A stretch of 64,000 nucleotides of DNA from Natrialba taiwanensis DSM 12281 (GCF_000337595.1 NZ_AOIL01000017.1:48242-112241); one strand, 5' to 3'. Counted from the stretch's first letter, positions 46,208 to 56,099 are shown. Numbers and translations: made by a program. The notes: generated by a model from the letters alone, not told the origin.

Positions 46208-48877
46208 ATGGAAAGCCAGGCTCCGAGTATGACAGAGGCGACGGGCATCGTCGGCGAGTTCTTCTCGCTCAAGGAGGACACCGACGCAGAGCTGTTGGCG
46301 ATGCAGTGTGGGGATTTCTACGAATTCTTCGGCGAGGACGCAGAGACCGTCAGCGACGAACTCGATCTCAAGGTCTCCCAGAAGTCCTCGCACGGCTCGT
46401 CGTACCCGATGGCTGGCGTGCCGTTAGACGACCTGACGCCGTATCTCAAGGCCTTAGTCGAGCGCGGCTACCGGGTCGCCGTCGCCGACCAGTACGAAAC
46501 CGAATCGGGCCACGCGCGCGAGATTGAGCGGGTCGTCACGCCCGGGACGCTGCTCGAGACGAGCGACGCCGACGCGCAGTACCTCGCGGCGGTGGTCGAC
46601 GGCGGCTCCGGCTCCGATCCGCGCTACGGCCTCGCCTTCGCCGACGTGACGACGGGGCGCTTTCTCGTCGCCGAGGCCGCGGACACCGACGCCGCACTGA
46701 CCGAACTCTACCGGTTCGATCCCGTCGAGGTGCTGCCCGGCCCCGACAGCCGGACGGACGACGACCTGTTGGGGACGGTCCGCGAGCGCATCGACGCGGC
46801 GCTGACGCTTCACGAGACGGAGGCCTTCGCCCCGAAGCGCGCCGCACACGCCGTTCGCGAGCAGTTCGGCCGCGAGACCGTCGAGCGCCTGTCGGTTGGC
46901 CCCGAGGCGACGGCCGCCGCGGGCGCGATCCTCTCCTACGTCGAGGAGACCGGAGCCGGCGTGCTCGCGTCGATGACGCGCATCCAGGCCCACCACGGCG
47001 ACGATCACGTCACCCTCGACGCGACGACCCAGCGCAACCTCGAACTCACCGAAACCATGCAGGGCGAGCGCGACGGCTCGCTGTTCGCGACGATCGATCA
47101 CACCCAGACCAGCGCCGGCGGCCGGCTGTTGAAGGAGTGGCTCCAGCGCCCGCGGCGCGCGCTCGAGACGCTGGAGCAGCGCCAGGAGAGCGTCGCGGCG
47201 CTCTCGTCGGCGGCGCTCGAACGCGACGAGATACAGGACACGCTGGGCGAGGCCTACGACCTCGCGCGCCTGGCATCGAAGGCGACCCACGGCAGCGCGG
47301 ACGCGAGAGACCTCCTCGCGGTTCGGGAAACCCTCGCCGTGCTCCCGGCGCTCGCGGAGACCATCGACTCGACGCCGGATCTCGCAGAGTCGCCGCTGGC
47401 CGAAATCGTCGACCGGCCGGACCGCGCCGCCGCAGCGGCCCTTCGGGAAGCGCTCGAAGACGCCATCGCCGAGGACCCGCCCTCGACGGTAACCCAGGGC
47501 GAACTCTTCCAGTATGGCTACGACGACGACCTGGATGAGGTCATCGACCGCCACGAGGAGGTCAAACAGTGGCTCGACACGCTCGACGAACGCGAGAAGC
47601 GCCAGCACGGCCTCTCACACGTGACCGTCGACCGAAACAAGACCGACGGCTACTACATCCAAGTCGGCAAATCCGCCGCCGACGGGGTCCCCGACCACTA
47701 CGAACAGGTCAAGACCCTCAAGAACTCCAAACGGTTCACCACCGACGAACTGGAGGAGAAAGAACGCGAGATCCTCCGACTCGAGGAGCAACGCGGCGAA
47801 CTCGAGTACGACCTCTTCGAATCGCTTCGCGACGACGTGGCCGAGCGAGCCGAACTCTTACAGGACGTCGGCCGCGCCCTCGCGACGGTCGACGCGCTGG
47901 CGAGTCTCGCGACCCACGCCGCAGAGAACCGGTGGGTCAAGCCCGATCTGCACCGCGGCGACGCGCTCGACATCGATCAGGGACGCCATCCCGTCGTCGA
48001 ACAGACCACTGAGTTCGTCCCGAACGACATCCGGATGGACGGCGAGGATCGGGGCTTCCTGGTGGTCACCGGCCCCAACATGTCCGGGAAGTCGACGTAC
48101 ATGCGACAGGTCGCCTGCATCGCCCTGCTCGCCCAGATCGGGAGCTTCGTCCCGGCGAAGGAAGCCGAGATCGGTCTCGTCGACGGCATCTTCACCCGCG
48201 TCGGCGCGCTCGACGAACTCGCGCAGGGCCGCTCGACGTTCATGGTCGAGATGAGCGAACTCTCGAACATCCTCCATACGGCGACCGAGGAGTCGCTCGT
48301 TATCCTGGACGAGGTCGGGCGCGGAACCGCAACCTACGACGGCATCTCGATCGCCTGGGCGGCCACCGAGTACCTCCACAACGAGGTCGCAGCCAAGACG
48401 CTGTTTGCGACCCACTACCACGAACTCACCGGCCTCGCGGAGAACCTCCCGCGGGTCGCGAACGTCCACGTCGCGGCGGACGACCGTGACGGCGACGTAA
48501 CCTTTCTCCGAACCGTTCGAGACGGCCCCACGGACCGATCCTACGGCATTCACGTCGCGGATCTCGCCGGCGTCCCCGGTCCCGTCGTCGACCGCGCACG
48601 GGATGTCCTCGAGCGTCTACGCGAGGAGAAGGCCATCGAAGCCAAAGGCGGCGACGCCGGCGAGCCGGTCCAGACGGTGTTCGATGTCGGCAACGGGCAG
48701 TTCCGCGGCCCGGCGAACGCCGACGGTGGTGCGCCGAACGATACCGCAGAATCCGACGACATCGACCCCGAAACCGAAGCCGTCCTCGACGATCTCGAAG
48801 AACTCGACGTGAACGCGACGCCGCCGGTCGAGTTGATCACGAAGGTCCAGGAGTGGCAGGAAAAACTATCGGAGTGA
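46208..48877 (+). CDS. mutS: DNA mismatch repair protein MutS
   Basis: A roughly 889-residue MutS1-type mismatch recognition ATPase. The N-terminal mismatch-binding motif Phe-x-Glu is present (CGDFYEFFGEDAE). The ATPase has Walker A TGPNMSGKSTYMRQ, Walker B SLVILDEVGRGTATYDG, and the downstream ATHYHELTGLAE. The C-terminus carries a low-complexity, acidic linker (NADGGAPNDTAESDDI). The start could be ATG 46208 or the in-frame ATG 46229; the open frame further upstream is not convincing. The 252-base gap before it shows no clear TATA box or gene. mutL is 2 kb downstream. Confidence 0.95.
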   Translation: MESQAPSMTEATGIVGEFFSLKEDTDAELLAMQCGDFYEFFGEDAETVSDELDLKVSQKSSHGSSYPMAGVPLDDLTPYLKALVERGYRVAVADQYETESGHAREIERVVTPGTLLETSDADAQYLAAVVDGGSGSDPRYGLAFADVTTGRFLVAEAADTDAALTELYRFDPVEVLPGPDSRTDDDLLGTVRERIDAALTLHETEAFAPKRAAHAVREQFGRETVERLSVGPEATAAAGAILSYVEETGAGVLASMTRIQAHHGDDHVTLDATTQRNLELTETMQGERDGSLFATIDHTQTSAGGRLLKEWLQRPRRALETLEQRQESVAALSSAALERDEIQDTLGEAYDLARLASKATHGSADARDLLAVRETLAVLPALAETIDSTPDLAESPLAEIVDRPDRAAAAALREALEDAIAEDPPSTVTQGELFQYGYDDDLDEVIDRHEEVKQWLDTLDEREKRQHGLSHVTVDRNKTDGYYIQVGKSAADGVPDHYEQVKTLKNSKRFTTDELEEKEREILRLEEQRGELEYDLFESLRDDVAERAELLQDVGRALATVDALASLATHAAENRWVKPDLHRGDALDIDQGRHPVVEQTTEFVPNDIRMDGEDRGFLVVTGPNMSGKSTYMRQVACIALLAQIGSFVPAKEAEIGLVDGIFTRVGALDELAQGRSTFMVEMSELSNILHTATEESLVILDEVGRGTATYDGISIAWAATEYLHNEVAAKTLFATHYHELTGLAENLPRVANVHVAADDRDGDVTFLRTVRDGPTDRSYGIHVADLAGVPGPVVDRARDVLERLREEKAIEAKGGDAGEPVQTVFDVGNGQFRGPANADGGAPNDTAESDDIDPETEAVLDDLEELDVNATPPVELITKVQEWQEKLSE

Positions 48878-48940
48878 TGCTCAACGGGAGGGCACAAATC
48901 CATCCAGCGTACAGTTTTCTATCGGATACGTTTCCATCGG

Positions 48941-48950
48941 TAAATCTATA
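48941..48950 (+). promoter_or_regulatory. TATA box of the SDR gene
   Basis: The sequence taaatctata is centred about 30 nt before the ATG at 48976. Confidence 0.5.
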
Positions 48951-48975
48951 GGCGAATGCGGCATCGGGTAGCACG

Positions 48976-49776
48976 ATGCACGAACCAGACTACGGTGTCG
49001 CGGGCGAAACCGCCATCGTCACGGGCGCGAGTCAGGGAATCGGAAAGGCGATCGCGGAGACGCTCGCCGCGAGCGGGGCGAACGTCGCGATTTGCTCGCG
49101 CTCGATGGACCGAATCGGGCCGGTCGCCGAGGCGATCACCGACGCCGAGGATGTCCCGGGCGAGGCCCTCGCGGTCGAATGCAACGTCCGCGAGCGCGAC
49201 CAGGTGCAATCGTTCGTTGACGAGACCGTCGAGGCGTTCGGCGACATCGACGTACTCGTCAACAACGCCGGCGGCGAGTTCGTCGCGAACTTCGAGGACA
49301 TCTCGGAGAACGGGTGGAAGACGATCGTCGACCTCAACCTCCACAGCACCGTCCACTGCACCCAACTGGCCGGCGAGGTCATGCGCGAGGGCGACGGCGG
49401 GTCGATCGTCAACCTCTCGTCGGTCAACGGCCAGCACGCCGCACCGGGCGAGAGCCACTACGGGGCCTCGAAGGCGGCGATCATCCGGTTGACGGAGACG
49501 CTGGCGACCGAGTGGGCCGGCGACGGCATCCGCGTCAACTGCATCGCGCCGGGATTGATTCAGACGCCCGGCGTCGCCGAGACGCTCGGCATTCAAAGCG
49601 AGGACATGCCCGCGCGCGAGAAGACCGAGCGCCGGATCGGCCACGCCGAGGAGATCGCAGACGCCGTCCAGTTCCTCGTCAGTCCGGCCGCGTCGTTCAT
49701 CACCGGCGAGACGCTCACCGCGAAGGGCGTTCCCCGCGCCGGGAACTCGATGTCCCAGGACCTCGGACTGGAGTAG
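48976..49776 (+). CDS. Short-chain dehydrogenase/reductase
   Basis: A 266-residue SDR oxidoreductase. The NAD(P)-binding motif is TGASQGIGKAIAET, the NNAG motif is present, and the active site Ser and YxxxK are in NLSSVNGQHAAPGESHYGAS with KAAIIRLTETLATEWA. The C-terminus ends ITGETLTAKGVPRAGNS. With a DapA-family aldolase next and kdgK nearby, a sugar-acid or polyol substrate is plausible, but the sequence does not fix it. Confidence 0.88.
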   Translation: MHEPDYGVAGETAIVTGASQGIGKAIAETLAASGANVAICSRSMDRIGPVAEAITDAEDVPGEALAVECNVRERDQVQSFVDETVEAFGDIDVLVNNAGGEFVANFEDISENGWKTIVDLNLHSTVHCTQLAGEVMREGDGGSIVNLSSVNGQHAAPGESHYGASKAAIIRLTETLATEWAGDGIRVNCIAPGLIQTPGVAETLGIQSEDMPAREKTERRIGHAEEIADAVQFLVSPAASFITGETLTAKGVPRAGNSMSQDLGLE

Positions 49777-49829
49777 GCCGCTTCGAAACCCGCTCGCGGT
49801 CGACTCCCGCGCTTGCACCGACACGAGAC

Positions 49830-49837
49830 GTTTTGTC
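49830..49837 (+). promoter_or_regulatory. TATA-like box of the aldolase gene
   Basis: The sequence gttttgtc is centred about 27 nt before the ATG at 49860, leaderless spacing. Confidence 0.45.
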
Positions 49838-49859
49838 GACGGCCCCGGAAGACGAACGT

Positions 49860-50759
49860 ATGCCAACCACCCTCACCGCAGCGCTGTCCGGAATCACCTG
49901 TCCGCTCGTGACGCCGTTCGACGAGAGCGGCGACATCGACGCCGACGCGTTCGGCGACCTCGTCGAGTTCACCGTCGGCGGCGGTATCGACGGAATCTTC
50001 CCCTGCGGAACGACGGGCGAGTTCGCGAGCCTTTCCCCGGCCGAACGCCGGCGCGTCACTGAACTCGCGGTCGACCGCGCTGACGGCGAGGTCCCCGTTC
50101 TCGCGGGGACGGCCGCGACGAGCGTTTCCGAGGCCGTCGCGGCGATCGAGGACGCCGCTGCGGTCGGCGCTGACGCGGCGGTCGTCACGCCGCCGTACTT
50201 CCACACCGCGAACGACCCGGCGGGCAATCGACGGTTCTTCGAGGCCGTCGCCGACGAGTCGCCGCTGCCGCTGCTGTTGTACAACATCCCGTCCTGTACC
50301 GGTCGGGGGCTCGCGCTGGAGACGATCGAAGCGCTGGCGACCCGCGAGGACGTGATCGGACTGAAGGACTCGAGCGGCGACCTCGAGTTCGTCTGCGATG
50401 CGATACGACGGACACCGGCGGAGTTCCGCGTGGTGCAGGGCTACGATGCGTTGCTCGTCCCGGCGCTTCGGATGGGGGCCGACGGCGGGGTGAACGCGCT
50501 CGCGAACGTCGTTCCCGAGGTCTACGCCGAGGTGGCAGAGCGGGCCGACGACGAGCGCGGCGGCGAGTTGCAGGGGGCCGTGTCTCGCCTGTTCGACGCC
50601 TGCGGCGAGTACGGGTTCGCACCGGCGACGAAGACGGCGCTTACCGCCCGCGGGGTGATTCCGACGGACACGGTTCGCCCGCCGCTGGTCGAGGTGCCGG
50701 CGGCGGGCCGGACGGCGATCGAGAACAGCCTCGAGGAGGTGCTGTCGCTGCGCGCGTAG
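49860..50759 (+). CDS. DapA/N-acetylneuraminate lyase family aldolase
   Basis: A 299-residue class I aldolase of the dihydrodipicolinate synthase/KDG aldolase superfamily. The Schiff-base lysine is in EDVIGLKDSSGDLEF, the Tyr that shuttles protons in PLLLYNIPSCTGRGL, and the GTTGEF motif in IFPCGTTGEFASLSPAERRR. Members include DapA, KDG aldolase, and other keto-acid aldolases. Given the SDR and kdgK nearby, a 2-keto-3-deoxy-sugar-acid aldolase is plausible, but DapA for lysine is possible too. Confidence 0.85.
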   Translation: MPTTLTAALSGITCPLVTPFDESGDIDADAFGDLVEFTVGGGIDGIFPCGTTGEFASLSPAERRRVTELAVDRADGEVPVLAGTAATSVSEAVAAIEDAAAVGADAAVVTPPYFHTANDPAGNRRFFEAVADESPLPLLLYNIPSCTGRGLALETIEALATREDVIGLKDSSGDLEFVCDAIRRTPAEFRVVQGYDALLVPALRMGADGGVNALANVVPEVYAEVAERADDERGGELQGAVSRLFDACGEYGFAPATKTALTARGVIPTDTVRPPLVEVPAAGRTAIENSLEEVLSLRA

Positions 50760-50920
50760 GGGAGCGAGGATCTCGGCGGACTTTCATCGTTCGTCGGACG
50801 GGTGCGGAACCACAATTCTGACCACCCTCGAGCACCAGTAGGTACTGTACACCGACCGATCGGAACGACGGGGCGACCGACGAGTTCACGACGCCGCTCG
50901 GGGTCGTTCCGCGTTCGGGA

Positions 50921-50959
50921 ATCACCACCACCACCACCATCACCATCCCATCCATCACC
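50921..50959 (+). repeat. CAC/CAT (ACC/ATC) trinucleotide tract before mutL
   Basis: A run of ACC and ATC triplets sits immediately before the mutL ATG, in frame with it. The 200-base gap between the aldolase and mutL otherwise shows no TATA box or gene. The tract could act as a slippage site or a 5' untranslated signal. Confidence 0.5.
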
Positions 50960-53167
50960 ATGAGCGACACACAACCGCCACGGGACGAGACGGACATCCA
51001 CCGGCTCGACGACGATACCGTCGCCCGCATTGCCGCCGGAGAGGTCGTCGAGCGGCCCGCAAGCGCCGTCAAAGAACTCGTCGAGAACAGCCTGGACGCC
51101 GACGCCTCGACCATCGACGTGACCGTCGACGCCGGCGGCACTGAACTCGTCCGCGTCGCCGACGACGGCCGCGGCATGTCCGAGGCCGACGTTCGGGCGG
51201 CCGTCCGAGAACACACGACCAGCAAGATCGACGGGCTCGACGACATCGAATCCGGCGTCCCCACCCTCGGCTTCCGCGGCGAGGCCCTCCACACCATCGG
51301 CTCCGTCTCGCGGCTCACCATCCGGTCGCGCCCGCAGGACGGTGACGACGCTGGTACTGAACTCGTCTACGAGGGCGGCGACGTCGAGTCGGTCGAACCC
51401 GCGGGCTGTCCGGCGGGAACGACCGTCGAGGTCGCGGACCTGTTCTACAACACGCCCGCCCGCCGAAAGTTCCTCAAGACGACGGCGACCGAGTTCGCCC
51501 ACGTCAACCGGATCGTCACGCGCTACGCGCTCGCCAACCCGGACGTGGCCGTCTCGCTGACCCACGACGGCCGCGAGGTCTTCTCGACGACGGGACAGGG
51601 CGACCTCCAGGCGGCCGTCCTCGCCGTCTACGGGCGCGAGGTCGCCTCCGCGATGATCCCCGTCGAAGCCGACGGCGACGAACTCCCGCCGGGACCGCTG
51701 GAGCGGGTCTCCGGGCTCGTTTCGCACCCCGAGACCAACCGTGCGAGTCGGGAGTACCTCGCGACGTACGTCAACGACCGCGCCATCACGGCGGATGCGG
51801 TCCGCGAGGGGATCATGGGGGCCTACGGGACGCAACTGGGAAGCGATCGGTACCCGTTCGTCGTCCTCTTTCACGACGCCCCCGGCGAGGCCGTCGACGT
51901 GAACGTCCATCCGCGAAAGCGCGAGGTGCGCTTCGACGACGACGATGCGGTCCGCCGGCAGGTCGATTCGGCGGTCGAGGGCGCGCTGCTCGACAACGGC
52001 CTGCTTCGCTCGCGGGCACCGCGGGGCCGATCCGCGCCGAGCGAGGCGCGAGTGACACCCGACCGGCAGAAGCCCGAGCGTGAGAAAGGCGGGCCGGAAA
52101 CGGAATCAAACCCGAGTTCAGCTAGCGACGACAGCGCGACTGGGAGCGAGTCTGGCGGTGCATCTGCGGCCGACGATACCGAGAACCGGACCGAAGCAAC
52201 GCCGACGGGGGCCGCGACCGACGATATCGAACGGGGCGGCTTCGAGTCGGCGGCCGAACGGCGAGAAGCTGAGTCGACGGATGTTCGGGAAGTGGCGGAC
52301 ACCGATTCTGCCGACCGCGCGGCGGGGCAGAAGCCGGGACGGGTGCCGAATGACGGCAGTCCCACGACGTCCACCGCAGCGGGCGTATCGTCGGATACGG
52401 ACACGGACACGAACACGGATCCGGATTCGAGCGCCGACGCCGTGGATGCGGCGCACGGCCGACGAGCGCTCGATCCCGAACGCAAGTTCGACGCCGCGAC
52501 CGAACAGCGGACGCTCGCAGGCGACGCCGCGACGGGTGCGGGCGGCGACCACGAGTTCAGTTCGCTCCCGCCGCTGCGGGTGCTCGGCCAGTACAGCGAC
52601 ACCTATCTCGTCTGTGAGACCGACGACGGCCTCGTGTTGATCGACCAGCACGCCGCCGACGAGCGGGTGAACTACGAGCGTCTGCAAGCGGCCGTCGCCG
52701 AGGACCCGTCCGCCCAGGCGCTTGCCTCGCCGGTCGAACTCGAACTGACCGCGGCCGAGGCCGAGGCGTTCGCGGCCTATCGCGACGCGCTCGCGCAACT
52801 CGGGTTCTACGCCGACCGGGTCGACGACCGCACGGTCGCCGTGACCACCGTTCCCGCAGTGTTCGAGGAGACGCTGGACCCGGATCGGTTCCGGGATGTG
52901 CTCGCCTCGTTCGTCGAGGGCGACCGCGAGGCAGGTGCCGAGACGGTCGACGCGCTGGCCGACGAGTTCCTCGGCGACCTGGCGTGTTACCCGTCGATCA
53001 CGGGTAACACCTCGCTGACTGAGGGCTCGGTCGTCGGCCTGCTCACCGAACTCGACGACTGCGAGAACCCCTACGCCTGCCCGCACGGACGGCCGGTGAT
53101 CGTTCAGTTCGACGAGGGCGAAATCGAAGACCGGTTCGAGCGGGACTACCCGGGCCACGGTGGCTAA
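50960..53167 (+). CDS. mutL: DNA mismatch repair protein MutL
   Basis: A 735-residue MutL. The N-terminal GHKL ATPase shows VKELVENSLDADASTIDVTV, the DDGRGM loop, and TLGFRGEALHTIGSVSRLTI with FYNTPARRKFLK. A long, acidic disordered linker (about residues 345-520) precedes the C-terminal dimerisation/endonuclease domain with DQHAADERVNYERL, a DQHA-x2-E-x4-E-type nuclease motif, and CPHGRPVIVQF near the end. It therefore belongs to the nicking type rather than the E. coli type. The last 8 bases overlap rtcA. Confidence 0.95.
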   Translation: MSDTQPPRDETDIHRLDDDTVARIAAGEVVERPASAVKELVENSLDADASTIDVTVDAGGTELVRVADDGRGMSEADVRAAVREHTTSKIDGLDDIESGVPTLGFRGEALHTIGSVSRLTIRSRPQDGDDAGTELVYEGGDVESVEPAGCPAGTTVEVADLFYNTPARRKFLKTTATEFAHVNRIVTRYALANPDVAVSLTHDGREVFSTTGQGDLQAAVLAVYGREVASAMIPVEADGDELPPGPLERVSGLVSHPETNRASREYLATYVNDRAITADAVREGIMGAYGTQLGSDRYPFVVLFHDAPGEAVDVNVHPRKREVRFDDDDAVRRQVDSAVEGALLDNGLLRSRAPRGRSAPSEARVTPDRQKPEREKGGPETESNPSSASDDSATGSESGGASAADDTENRTEATPTGAATDDIERGGFESAAERREAESTDVREVADTDSADRAAGQKPGRVPNDGSPTTSTAAGVSSDTDTDTNTDPDSSADAVDAAHGRRALDPERKFDAATEQRTLAGDAATGAGGDHEFSSLPPLRVLGQYSDTYLVCETDDGLVLIDQHAADERVNYERLQAAVAEDPSAQALASPVELELTAAEAEAFAAYRDALAQLGFYADRVDDRTVAVTTVPAVFEETLDPDRFRDVLASFVEGDREAGAETVDALADEFLGDLACYPSITGNTSLTEGSVVGLLTELDDCENPYACPHGRPVIVQFDEGEIEDRFERDYPGHGG

Positions 53168-54254
53168 CGTGGTCCGCGAACTCGACGGCGCGAGTGCCGG
53201 TGGTCAATTCCTGCGAACCACGCTCACACTGGCGATTCTCGAGCACGAACCCGTTCGCATCACGAACGTTCGCGGCGACCGCTCGACGCCCGGGCTTCGA
53301 CACCAGCACCTGGCGGTCCTCGAGACGCTGGCCGAACTCGCGGCTGCCGACGTGTCGGGTGCCGAACTCGGCGCGGAGACGATCGAGTTCAGCCCGGGCA
53401 GGGCACGACTCGCGGGCGGCGACTACGCCGTCGACATCGGTACCGCCGGCAGCGTGACGCTGTTGTTCGATGCCGTCCTCCCGCTCGCGACCGAACTCGA
53501 GTCGCCGCTGTCGCTTACAGCGACCGGCGGGACGGACGTGGCGTGGTCGCCGCCGCTCGACTATTTTCGGCGCGTGAAGCTCCCGCTGCTCCGGCAGTTC
53601 GGCCTCGCGGCGGCCTTCGAGTGGAGCCGCCGCGGCTTCTACCCGGACGGCGGCGGGCGGGCGACGCTCCACCTCGCGCCCTCGTCACTCGAACCGATCG
53701 AGTTGACCGACCGTGCACGGTCGACCGCGATCCGCGTGTACTCGACGGAAGCCGCCGCGCTGGCGGATCGAAACGTCGCACATCGGCAGGCCGAAGGCGC
53801 ACTCGAACGACTCGACGCGCGCGACTGTGACTGTGAACTCGTCGAGCGATCCGAGACGACGGCCGCCAGCGACTCTCCCGGATCGGCGGTCGTGCTTGTG
53901 CTTCGGATCGATGACGGCAAGCGGGGCAACGAGGAGAGTTGGGGTTCGCTCGCCGGATTCGGCGCTTTCGGCGAGCGCGGCGTGCCGGCCGAGCGCGTCG
54001 GCGAGAACGCGGCGGACGCTGCGAACCGGTTTCTCGACGGCACGGCCCCTGTCGACCGTCACATGGCGGACCAGCTGCTCGTCTTCCTCTCGGTCGCGGG
54101 CGGACGCGTTCGCGTTCCCGCCGTCACCGATCACGTCGAGACGAGTTGCGCCCTTCTCGAGTCGTTCGACGTTCCAGTCGAGAAGCGCCCCGAGAACGAC
54201 ACGGTCGTCATCGCGGTCGATCCAGCCGCACCCGGAACGGACGCAGACACCTGA
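53160..54254 (+). CDS. rtcA: RNA 3'-terminal phosphate cyclase
   Basis: A 364-residue RtcA, which converts RNA 3'-phosphates to 2',3'-cyclic ends using ATP via an adenylated histidine. The family signature is clear: [20 protein letters not shown] at the N-terminus, [17 protein letters not shown], and the likely histidine nucleophile in [20 protein letters not shown]. The GTG start overlaps mutL by 8 bases, so the two are co-transcribed. Pairing repair with RNA end processing is an accident of operon layout unless shown otherwise. Confidence 0.9.
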   Translation: MANVVRELDGASAGGQFLRTTLTLAILEHEPVRITNVRGDRSTPGLRHQHLAVLETLAELAAADVSGAELGAETIEFSPGRARLAGGDYAVDIGTAGSVTLLFDAVLPLATELESPLSLTATGGTDVAWSPPLDYFRRVKLPLLRQFGLAAAFEWSRRGFYPDGGGRATLHLAPSSLEPIELTDRARSTAIRVYSTEAAALADRNVAHRQAEGALERLDARDCDCELVERSETTAASDSPGSAVVLVLRIDDGKRGNEESWGSLAGFGAFGERGVPAERVGENAADAANRFLDGTAPVDRHMADQLLVFLSVAGGRVRVPAVTDHVETSCALLESFDVPVEKRPENDTVVIAVDPAAPGTDADT

Positions 54255-54290
54255 GCGCGCTGTCACGCGGCCACGTGACACCGGAACAAC

Positions 54291-54296
54291 TTATAC
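54291..54296 (+). promoter_or_regulatory. TATA box for the kdgK transcript
   Basis: The sequence ttatac is centred about 27 nt before the ATG at 54320, not before kdgK itself (about 70 nt), so the mRNA is predicted to begin at the minicistron. Confidence 0.55.
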
Positions 54297-54319
54297 CGGG
54301 AGCGTTCGATTGTCCCGAT

Positions 54320-54367
54320 ATGGTAGCCACAGACGGTTTCGACCAGCTCTGGAGGGCCGAGCCGTGA
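54320..54367 (+). CDS. Leaderless 15-codon minicistron before kdgK
   Basis: ATG 54320, at the predicted transcript start, opens a frame of 15 codons ([15 protein letters not shown]) whose TGA (54365-54367) overlaps the kdgK GTG (54364-54366) as GTGA. This would let a leaderless ribosome load at the 5' end and pass to kdgK by coupling. The TATA spacing makes this the best supported of three similar arrangements in the window. Confidence 0.45.
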   Translation: MVATDGFDQLWRAEP

Positions 54368-55317
54368 GCGAACTCGTCACCTTCGGCGAGACGATGCTCC
54401 GGTTCTCCCCGCCCGGCAAGCAGCGACTCGAAAACGCGAGCGAACTCGAGGTTCACGCCGGCGGCGCAGAGAGCAACGTCGCGATCACCGCCCAGCGACT
54501 CGGAACGCCCGCGGCCTGGCTGTCGAAGGTTCCGGAGACGCCGCTCGGTCGACGTGCCGTCGGCGAACTCAGACAGCACGGCATCGACACGGACGTCGTC
54601 TGGAGCCACCGCGGGAGACAGGGGACCTACTACGTCGAGCAAGGCGGCTCCCCGCGCGGGACGAACGTCGTCTACGACCGCGCGGACAGCGCCATCACGA
54701 CCGCCTCGGCCCACGAGTTCGATCTGGATCGAATCCAGGACGCGCAGGTCTTCTTTACGAGCGGGATTACGCCCGCCCTCTCCTCGTCCCTGCGGGATGC
54801 GACGGCGAACCTGCTCAAGGCGGCGAGGCAGGGCGGGACGACGACTGCCGTGGACTTCAACTACCGGCGCAAGCTCTGGTCGCCCGAAGAGGCCGAGGAA
54901 ACGATGACGAAACTGTTCCCGGGCATCGACATCCTCGTGATCGCGGCCCGAGACGCCCGCACCGTCCTCGGCTTCGAGGGTGATCCGCGACAGTTGGCAC
55001 ACAAACTCGGCTCGCAGTACGACTTCACGACGGTCGTTGTCACCCGCGGCGACGAGGGCGCGATCGCCTGGCACGACAGCGTCGTCCACGACCACGACGC
55101 CTACGAGACCGACACCGTCGACGCAATCGGGACCGGCGATGCGTTCACCGGCGCGTTCATCGCCCGCCGGCTCGACGGGGACGACGTGCCGACGGCACTC
55201 GAGTACGCGGCCGCAACGGCGGCACTCAAGCGGACGATTCCGGGCGACGCCGCGCTCGTTACTGCAGAAGAGGTCGAAGCGGTCGTCTCCGAACACGGGC
55301 AGGATATCTCTCGGTGA
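54364..55317 (+). CDS. kdgK: 2-keto-3-deoxygluconate kinase (PfkB family)
   Basis: A 317-residue PfkB-family sugar kinase. It begins [20 protein letters not shown], with [17 protein letters not shown] sugar-binding text, and ends with the ATP/anion-hole motif [17 protein letters not shown] including the catalytic Asp. This is the form of haloarchaeal KDG kinase, which phosphorylates 2-keto-3-deoxygluconate in the semi-phosphorylative Entner-Doudoroff route; another keto-sugar is possible. GTG start; it is coupled to the upstream minicistron. Confidence 0.82.
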   Translation: MSELVTFGETMLRFSPPGKQRLENASELEVHAGGAESNVAITAQRLGTPAAWLSKVPETPLGRRAVGELRQHGIDTDVVWSHRGRQGTYYVEQGGSPRGTNVVYDRADSAITTASAHEFDLDRIQDAQVFFTSGITPALSSSLRDATANLLKAARQGGTTTAVDFNYRRKLWSPEEAEETMTKLFPGIDILVIAARDARTVLGFEGDPRQLAHKLGSQYDFTTVVVTRGDEGAIAWHDSVVHDHDAYETDTVDAIGTGDAFTGAFIARRLDGDDVPTALEYAAATAALKRTIPGDAALVTAEEVEAVVSEHGQDISR

Positions 55318-55518
55318 TTACCACTCCCAGCGAGAGATAGCGATCCGGAGACGACGGGGACGACAGCACCGACGGCTCGAGTTCAGTCGGCGATCGCGTG
55401 CCAGGCTTCGGCGTCGTCACCGGCCTGGTTGCGGTGCTCTTCGGCGTCGGCGCACGCGTTCAGGATTAATCGAATCTCGAATTCGAGTCGGCACGCGCCC
55501 GAACCGGACGGGCGAACG

Positions 55519-55526
55519 ATTTTATC
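55519..55526 (+). promoter_or_regulatory. TATA box of the acetyltransferase gene
   Basis: The sequence attttatc is centred about 26 nt before the ATG at 55548. Elsewhere in the 230-base gap after kdgK, the minus strand (55383-55500) reads as coding-like but lacks a start codon (see findings). Confidence 0.5.
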
Positions 55527-55547
55527 GGAGAGCGCAGATGTTCGCGC

Positions 55548-56099
55548 ATGGACTGGATCGCTCGACAGGCGACGCCGACAGCTGCGCCGACCGTTCGCGA
55601 AATCGCGCGCGAGAGTTGGCATGCCGCCTACGACGAGTTCCTCGGTTCGGCGCAGGTAGAGCGGATGATCGACGAGTGGTACGCACTCGACGAACTCGAG
55701 GAGTCGATTGCCACCGCGAGCGACCGGGACGACGAACTCTTCGTGCTGGCTGTTCCCGCAGGTGACACGCGTGAGAGCGATCGTGAGACAGCTGACGCCG
55801 TCGGATTCGCTCACGCCGGCAGCCACCCGGATGAGCCCACAGTCGCATCCCTGGCCCGACTGTACGCGCGGCCACCAGTCTGGGGGGAGGGCATCGGAAC
55901 AGTCCTTCTGGAACGCGTCGAAGCCGACCTGCGGGCGACCTGCGAGCGCCTCCGACTAACCGTTCTCGCGGACAACGACATCGGCGTCTCGTTCTACGAA
56001 TCCCGAGGATTCGATCGGGTGGCAACGCAGGTGTCGGATCTCGACGGGGCCGACGGAACGGGTGAACTCGAGGAGTTCATCTACGAGAAACGGCTGTGA
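55548..56099 (+). CDS. GNAT-family N-acetyltransferase
   Basis: A 183-residue acetyltransferase. The acetyl-CoA-binding motif A is clear: LARLYARPPVWGEGIGTVLL, followed by RLRLTVLADNDIGVSFYESR, motif B, where GF... ends the pattern. The N-terminal half (AYDEFLGSAQVERMIDEWYA) is helical. The substrate is unknown. The ATG is supported by a TATA box about 26 nt upstream; an ATG 12 bases earlier is a weaker choice. Confidence 0.85.
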   Translation: MDWIARQATPTAAPTVREIARESWHAAYDEFLGSAQVERMIDEWYALDELEESIATASDRDDELFVLAVPAGDTRESDRETADAVGFAHAGSHPDEPTVASLARLYARPPVWGEGIGTVLLERVEADLRATCERLRLTVLADNDIGVSFYESRGFDRVATQVSDLDGADGTGELEEFIYEKRL

